Below are positions 59,248 through 64,000 of a stretch of 64,000 nt of DNA, piece by piece. Positions within the stretch are counted from its first letter, which is position 1. Each line of letters opens with the position of its first letter. A model generated the notes under the pieces. The model searched no databases, was not told the DNA's origin, and was given only the letters and a program-made list of their open reading frames with translations. A program made the translations under genes and the position numbers. The stretch spans positions 1 to 64,000 of the forward strand of contig NZ_BPQO01000021.1 in assembly GCF_022179285.1 (NCBI RefSeq). Reading direction: 5' to 3'. Source of the DNA: Methylobacterium hispanicum. Lineage in GTDB: Bacteria; Pseudomonadota; Alphaproteobacteria; Rhizobiales; Beijerinckiaceae.

Positions 59248-60264
59248 TCAGTCCGTTCTTTCGGGAAGGGCCTCCGCCAGGATGTCCGGCCGGTAGAGGG
59301 CGGCCGCCGCGGGTTCGAGGTCCGGGCCCGGCGGCAGCTGCCCGGCCGCCCGCATCTGCGTGAGGAGCCAGCGCAGGCGGTCGGGGCCCGGTGCCTGCGC
59401 GGGCGCGCCGAAGCGGATGTAGTCGGGGACGCGGCGGGGCGCGGCGCCGACCGTCAGCTCGCCCGCCAGCGTGCGGCCGACCAGCTCCGCGTCGAGGTCG
59501 AGGTAGCGGCGCCCGGCGAGGCAGTGGGCGAGTTCGGCGCGGTTGCCCGGCTCGGCGCACCACAGGCCGGCCCGCGCCACGGCGCGCACCAGCGGCAGCG
59601 TCGCCCCGTCGCGCCGGCGCGAGACCGCCAGCACCTTCTCGGGTGCGTCGGGGGCGAGGTCGCGGCCGAGCGCAGCGATGCGCCCGAGGCCGGCCGCCAC
59701 CGCGACGCCGTTCCAGGGCGCGCCGGCGCAGAAGCCGTCCACGATCCCGCGCTCGAGGGCCTCGACGCTGTGCTGGGGCGGCACCACGACGAGGCGCACC
59801 AGACTCATATCGAACCCGCCGCGGCAGGCCAGCAGCCGGAGCTGGTAGGTGTGGCAGGAGAAGGGGTGGACGGTGCCGAGCGTGAGCGGCCGGCCGGACC
59901 CGGCCCGCTCCCGCGCCACCCGGCCGAGCGCGGCGGCGACCGCGTCGAGGTCGTCGCCCTCCGGCGCCATCGCCGCCCAAAGCGCGTTCGTCACCGTGAC
60001 CGCGTTGCCGTTGAGGCTGAGCCCGAGCGGCACCGCGAGGTCGGCGGGCGGCCCCGAGAGGCCGAGCCCGCTCGCGAGCGCCAGCGGCGCCAGCATCTGC
60101 GCCGCGTCGAGATGGCCGAGCGCGAGCCGGTCGCGCAGCGTCGCCCAGGAGGGCTCGGGCGCGAGGTCGAGGTCGAGCCCCTCGGCCCGGGCGAAGCCGA
60201 AGGCGTGCGCCGCGATGAGCGGGGCGGCGTCGCAGAGCGGCACGTATCCGATATGGAGGCGCAT
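59248..60264 (-). CDS. nasS: NasS nitrate/nitrite sensor
   Basis: The product is 338 residues, related to the NrtA/CmpA substrate-binding proteins (IGYVPLCDAAPLIAAHAFGF, VHPFSCHTYQLRLL, GAPWNGVAVAAGLGRI) but without a signal peptide, as in the cytoplasmic sensor NasS. NasS binds NasT and releases it when nitrate or nitrite is present. It follows nasT by 4 bases. Confidence 0.9.
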   Translation of the reverse strand: MRLHIGYVPLCDAAPLIAAHAFGFARAEGLDLDLAPEPSWATLRDRLALGHLDAAQMLAPLALASGLGLSGPPADLAVPLGLSLNGNAVTVTNALWAAMAPEGDDLDAVAAALGRVARERAGSGRPLTLGTVHPFSCHTYQLRLLACRGGFDMSLVRLVVVPPQHSVEALERGIVDGFCAGAPWNGVAVAAGLGRIAALGRDLAPDAPEKVLAVSRRRDGATLPLVRAVARAGLWCAEPGNRAELAHCLAGRRYLDLDAELVGRTLAGELTVGAAPRRVPDYIRFGAPAQAPGPDRLRWLLTQMRAAGQLPPGPDLEPAAAALYRPDILAEALPERTD

Positions 60265-60268
60265 CGTC

Positions 60269-60856
60269 CTATCCCAGCAGGTCCGCGGTGGTGACGATGG
60301 CGCGGGCGATATCGGCGATCTTGCGCTTCTCGTTCATCGCCTTGCGGCGCAGCTGCTTGTAGGCCTCCTCCTCGCTGAGGCCCTTCAGGTTCATCAGGAT
60401 GCCCTTGGCGCGCTCGATCAGCTTGCGGTCGGCAAGTTCGCCCCGCGCCTCCGAGAGCTCGCGCTGCAGCCGCGCGAAGGCGTTGTGGCGCAGGATCGCG
60501 ATGTCGAGGATCGAGCGGATCCGCTCCGGCCTCAACCCGTCGACCACGTAGGCCGAGATCCCGGCATCGACCGCCGCCTGCATCATCGCGGCGTCGGAGC
60601 GGTCGACGAACATCGCCACCGGCCGCTCCGCCTGCCGGGTGACGCTCGACATCTGCTCCAGGATGTCCCGGCTCGGGCTCTCGAGGTGGATCACCACCAC
60701 GTCGGGGGCGAGCGCGGCGACGCGCTCCATCAGGTCGGCGGTGTCGGGCACGACCACGACGCGGCCGATCCCGGCGGCCCGCAGACCCTCCTCCAGGATG
60801 GCGGCGCGCGCCCGGCTCGGGTCGATCACGGCGACGGTGAGGTTGGTCTCTGTCAT
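60269..60856 (-). CDS. nasT: NasT ANTAR-domain antiterminator
   Basis: The product is 195 residues. The N-terminal receiver-like domain (2-120) has a reduced acidic pocket (AVIDPSRARA, VVVIHLESPS), as usual in NasT. The C-terminal ANTAR domain (about 135-192) shows RKLIERAKGILMNLKGLSEE followed by EAYKQLRRKAM. It binds paired hexaloop hairpins in the nitrate operon leader and prevents termination. The P1 hairpin at 58652 is its expected target. Confidence 0.93.
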   Translation of the reverse strand: MTETNLTVAVIDPSRARAAILEEGLRAAGIGRVVVVPDTADLMERVAALAPDVVVIHLESPSRDILEQMSSVTRQAERPVAMFVDRSDAAMMQAAVDAGISAYVVDGLRPERIRSILDIAILRHNAFARLQRELSEARGELADRKLIERAKGILMNLKGLSEEEAYKQLRRKAMNEKRKIADIARAIVTTADLLG

Positions 60857-61122
60857 CGCGGCCCGGTTCCGGCCATGTCCCTGAGGATTCTCGCGCCGAT
60901 CATTGTTCTCGTCCGCGGCGGGCGGGCGAAGCGTGGCGATCGGCTGTCGCGACACGCTCTTATGCTTTGCCGTGGGCGACGCAAGCCGCGTGCCCGCCCA
61001 GCTGGCCGATCCGCGCGACGCCCAGCGCCCGGCGTTTACACAATGAGACGCGACGGCCCAGCTTCCGCCGCAAACGGAGCCGCATTCTCCGGCGTCGGCG
61101 GCGCGGATCGCGAGGTGGATCG

Positions 61123-61731
61123 GTGAGTCGGATGCTTGGACAGGACCCGCTGCGGGACGCTCAGGGACCGCGCCTGTCCCTCCCCTTCCTGCCGACGCTC
61201 GTGACCGCGGTGCTGATCGGTGCCGGCTCCCTGCTCTGCCGCGGGCCGGCAACCCCGCCGCCCGCGCCGCGCCTCGACGCGCAGGCCTTCGCGCCGGCCG
61301 CTGCCCAGCCGGCCGCTCTGCCGACCCTTGCTGCGCGCCCGCCGGCCGCCCTGATCTTCGCCGAGCACTTTCCGGTGACCGCCGGGTCGGCCGTGGAGCC
61401 GCCGGTCGCGGCGCGCCCGGCGCCCGCGCCGCGCGTCGCCGCCGCGCCCGTGCGCCGCCCGGTGGCTCCGCCCCCGCCCCGCCGCCCGGAGGCGGTCGTC
61501 GCCCGCGCGGCCGAACCCGCCCCCGAACCCGTCCCCGTGGCCATCTCCCAGCCCTGGCTCGTCCCGCCCGCGGCGATCCCGGATGTCGAGGCCGAGGAGG
61601 AGGGCCTGCCCGGCCTCGCCCTGCCCTTCGCCCCGGCGGCCCACGCCGTCGGGGAGGCGGTCGGCTACGTGAGGGGGCGCGCCGCCGCGTTCGGAGGGTC
61701 GGTCTCGATTCTTGTCGATCGGATGCGCTGA
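61123..61731 (+). CDS. Proline/alanine-rich single-span membrane protein
   Basis: The product is 202 residues from a GTG with GAGG at a suitable distance. A hydrophobic segment (about 18-36) is followed by a long alanine/proline-rich, likely disordered periplasmic part and an amphipathic C-terminus. It resembles TonB-like or cell-envelope linkers only in composition. It is divergent from nasT. The 347 bases after it (61732-62078) hold no gene that I can support. Confidence 0.5.
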   Translation: MSRMLGQDPLRDAQGPRLSLPFLPTLVTAVLIGAGSLLCRGPATPPPAPRLDAQAFAPAAAQPAALPTLAARPPAALIFAEHFPVTAGSAVEPPVAARPAPAPRVAAAPVRRPVAPPPPRRPEAVVARAAEPAPEPVPVAISQPWLVPPAAIPDVEAEEEGLPGLALPFAPAAHAVGEAVGYVRGRAAAFGGSVSILVDRMR

Positions 61732-62078
61732 GAGGATCGGCGAGCCGTCGACGCGCCCCGTGCTCCGGGCCCTTCCCCGGACGCCTGGACCGAAGCGCAC
61801 GGTGATCTTCGCCCAGCGCAGGCGGACGCGAAGCGTCCGGGTGCCGAACCGCCGCTCGGGATCGCGCCGCTTCGCGGCATCCGGCCGTCCGGGCTCCGGA
61901 TCGCCTTCCGCCGACGCTCCAGGCATCCGGGACAGGGACCGCGCCTCACCGGCAGGGGCCGCGCGCCGGTCTCGCCGCGCAACCCACCCCCATCCGAGAT
62001 CGCCGCGGCCCCGCTCTGGATCCGCCCCCGCGCCGAACTAGGTGCGGTGCATCGAGAGCCCGAGCAGACCCCGTTCCC

Positions 62079-63977
62079 ATGGCCGCACGCATCGAGGATT
62101 ACGCGCTCGTCGGCGACGGGCGCACCGCCGCCCTGATCAGCCGGGCCGGCAGCGTCGACTGGCTCTGCTTCCCCCGCTTCGACGCCGCCGCCCTGTTCGC
62201 GGGCCTGCTCGGCACCGAGGAGCACGGCTTCTGGCAGCTCGGGCCGGTGGCCGATCACGCCGAGACCACGCGGGCCTACAGCGACGGCACCCTGATCCTC
62301 GAGACCCGCCACCGGACCCACGAGGGCGAGGTCAAGGTCACCGACTTCATGCCGGCCGAGGACGGCTCGCACCTGATCCGCCTGGTCGAGGGCGTGAGCG
62401 GCAAGGTCGCGATGCGCACGGAACTCGCGGTCCGCTTCGATTACGGGCTCGCGGTCCCCTGGGTCTCGCGCAGCGAGCTCGACGACCTGCGCATGATCTC
62501 CGGGCCCCACAAGGTCGTGCTACGCACGAACGTGCCGACCCGCGGCTCGCACCGCCAGACCACGGTCTCCGAGTTCACCGTGCACGAGGGCGAGACCGTG
62601 CGCTTCGTGCTGAGCTACGGCCCCTCGCACGAGGACGACCCGCCGCCCATCGAGCCGCGCCGGGTGCTCGCCGCGACCAGCCGGTTCTGGCGCGACTGGT
62701 CGCACCACTGCGCCGGGGGCACGCCCTGGGACGACATCCTCAAGCGCTCGCTCCTGACGCTGAAGGCGCTGATCTACCGGCCCACCGGCGGGATCGTGGC
62801 CGCGCCCACCACCTCGCTGCCCGAGCAGCTCGGCGGCGTGCGCAACTGGGACTACCGCTTCTGCTGGCTGCGCGACTCGACCTTCACGCTGCTGGCCCTG
62901 ATGGATTCCGGCTACATCGAGGAGGCCCGCGCCTGGCGCGACTGGCTGACCCGGGCGGTCGCGGGCAACCCGCAGCAGGCGCACATCCTCTACGGCATCG
63001 CGGGCGAGCGCCTGCTGCCCGAGATCGAGCTCGACTGGCTGCCGGGCTACGAGGGCGCCAAGCCCGTGCGCGTCGGCAACGCGGCGATCGAGCAGTTCCA
63101 GCTCGACGTCTACGGCGAGGTCTTCGACGCGCTCTACCAAGCGCGCCAGCGCGGCATGCCGGAGGACCGCGAGGGGTTTCGCGTCGGCCGCGCCCTGATG
63201 AACCATCTCGACCGGGTCTGGCGCGAGCCCGACGAGGGCATCTGGGAGGTGCGCGGCGGGCGCCGGCACTTCGTGCACTCGAAGGTGATGGCCTGGGTCG
63301 CCTACGACCGCGCCATCCGCAGCTGGGAGGCGATCTGCGAGTCCGGCACCGCGCTCAGCCCGAGCGGGCGCCGCCTGCCCGACCCGCCGCTGGCGGAGTG
63401 GCGCGCCACCCGCGACGAGATCCACGCCGAGGTCTGCGAGCGGGGGTTCGATAAGGAACTCAACAGCTTCGTACAGTTCTACGGCTCCAAGGACCTCGAT
63501 GCGAGCCTTCTCCTGATGGCCCATATGGGCTTTCTGCCGCAGGACGACCCGCGCGTGGTCGGCACCGTCGAGGCGATCGGGAAGCACCTGATGCGCGACG
63601 GCTTCATCCTGCGCTACGAGACCCACGACCAGACGACGGACGGCCTGCCCGGCGGCGAGGGCGCCTTCCTGCCCTGCAGCTTCTGGTACGCCGACAACCT
63701 GATCGGCCTCGGGCGCCGCGCCGAGGCCCGCGCCCTGATCGAGCGCCTGATCGGGGTCTGCAACGACCTCGGTCTGGTCTCCGAGGAGTACGACGTGCAG
63801 GCCAAACGCCAGGTGGGAAACTTCCCGCAGGCGTTCACGCATGTTGCGCTCGTCAACACCATCCTCAATTACAGCCGCACGGAAGGCCCGGCCCGGGAGC
63901 GCGGCGGGGCGGACGGCGCGGGCGCGGGCGAGACGATCCCCGCAGAGGCCCGCGTCGCCGCCGCGCCCGCGCTCTAG
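62079..63977 (+). CDS. Glycoside hydrolase family 15 (glucoamylase/trehalase-like)
   Basis: The product is 632 residues. The N-terminal beta-sandwich begins IEDYALVGDGRTAALISRAG with SVDWLCFPRFDAAALFAGLL. The (alpha/alpha)6 catalytic domain has the family motifs RNWDYRFCWLRDSTFTL (general acid region) and EGAFLPCSFWYADNL, plus KVMAWVAYDRAI. It hydrolyses alpha-glucosidic bonds; several bacterial members are trehalases or act on trehalose-related sugars. No signal peptide is visible, so it is probably cytoplasmic. The C-terminal 35 residues are low-complexity. Confidence 0.92.
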   Translation: MAARIEDYALVGDGRTAALISRAGSVDWLCFPRFDAAALFAGLLGTEEHGFWQLGPVADHAETTRAYSDGTLILETRHRTHEGEVKVTDFMPAEDGSHLIRLVEGVSGKVAMRTELAVRFDYGLAVPWVSRSELDDLRMISGPHKVVLRTNVPTRGSHRQTTVSEFTVHEGETVRFVLSYGPSHEDDPPPIEPRRVLAATSRFWRDWSHHCAGGTPWDDILKRSLLTLKALIYRPTGGIVAAPTTSLPEQLGGVRNWDYRFCWLRDSTFTLLALMDSGYIEEARAWRDWLTRAVAGNPQQAHILYGIAGERLLPEIELDWLPGYEGAKPVRVGNAAIEQFQLDVYGEVFDALYQARQRGMPEDREGFRVGRALMNHLDRVWREPDEGIWEVRGGRRHFVHSKVMAWVAYDRAIRSWEAICESGTALSPSGRRLPDPPLAEWRATRDEIHAEVCERGFDKELNSFVQFYGSKDLDASLLLMAHMGFLPQDDPRVVGTVEAIGKHLMRDGFILRYETHDQTTDGLPGGEGAFLPCSFWYADNLIGLGRRAEARALIERLIGVCNDLGLVSEEYDVQAKRQVGNFPQAFTHVALVNTILNYSRTEGPARERGGADGAGAGETIPAEARVAAAPAL

Positions 63978-64000
63978 GCGCCCCTACGATTTTGAGAGGC

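Overview
The window is GC-rich and looks like the chromosome of a Rhizobiales alphaproteobacterium, most likely Methylobacterium or a close relative. The basis is gene content and local order (SRP RNA next to dnaX, TIGR02300 divergent from aroA-cmk beside a tRNA-Ala, an Omp25-type porin-like protein, NasS/NasT nitrate control, a NepR-type protein) plus GC-loaded codon use. Species identity is inference.

Region 1 (1 to about 18.43 kb) is a mobile element that starts left of the window. A P4-type tyrosine integrase (17167-18426) marks its right end. Leftward from the integrase lie an unknown protein with an AT-rich 3' half, an AlpA-like small HTH protein, an unknown protein, a primase-polymerase/RepA-type helicase and a small-terminase-like protein. 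Between the last two is an array of CCTCCGG repeats around an AT-rich stretch, a candidate replication origin. A leftward operon at 3.3-10.2 kb encodes a tailspike and large virion-associated proteins and ends in a terminator. No large terminase, portal, capsid, protease or holin gene is visible, so within the window this is either a phage satellite or a heavily deleted prophage. A TGTCTGA-type operator recurs at three control regions. Cargo includes a dodecin and, at 1.2-3.2 kb, an overlapping TIGR04255-led three-gene cassette of unknown function that is the best candidate here for an undescribed system.

Region 2 (18.8-46.2 kb) is host backbone: SRP RNA, dnaX, ybaB-like, lgt, midA-like, pgeF, an outer membrane barrel, a DUF2076 protein, an L,D-transpeptidase, cheZ, uvrC, pgsA, moaD, an RTX metalloprotease, a Bcr/CflA-like transporter, cmk, aroA, a TIGR02300 protein, tRNA-Ala(GGC), an Rrf2/NsrR-like regulator whose N-terminus seems to need a CTG start, small secreted proteins, two tandem DUF2147 paralogues, a second L,D-transpeptidase, a transglutaminase-like protein, a NepR-receiver fusion and an SLT-type lytic transglycosylase.

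Region 3 (46.4-64 kb) has alaS and a complete nitrate/nitrite assimilation locus, transcribed leftward: an FAD/NAD(P) oxidoreductase, NirA-type nitrite reductase, an Fe-S flavoprotein reductase, NasA nitrate reductase and siroheme synthase CysG. Its leader carries a sigma-54 promoter, a hairpin with an A1/G4 hexaloop fitting the ANTAR target, and an intrinsic terminator. NasS and NasT, the sensor and antiterminator expected to act on that leader, are encoded just upstream. The window ends with a proline-rich membrane protein and a GH15-family glucoamylase/trehalase-like enzyme.
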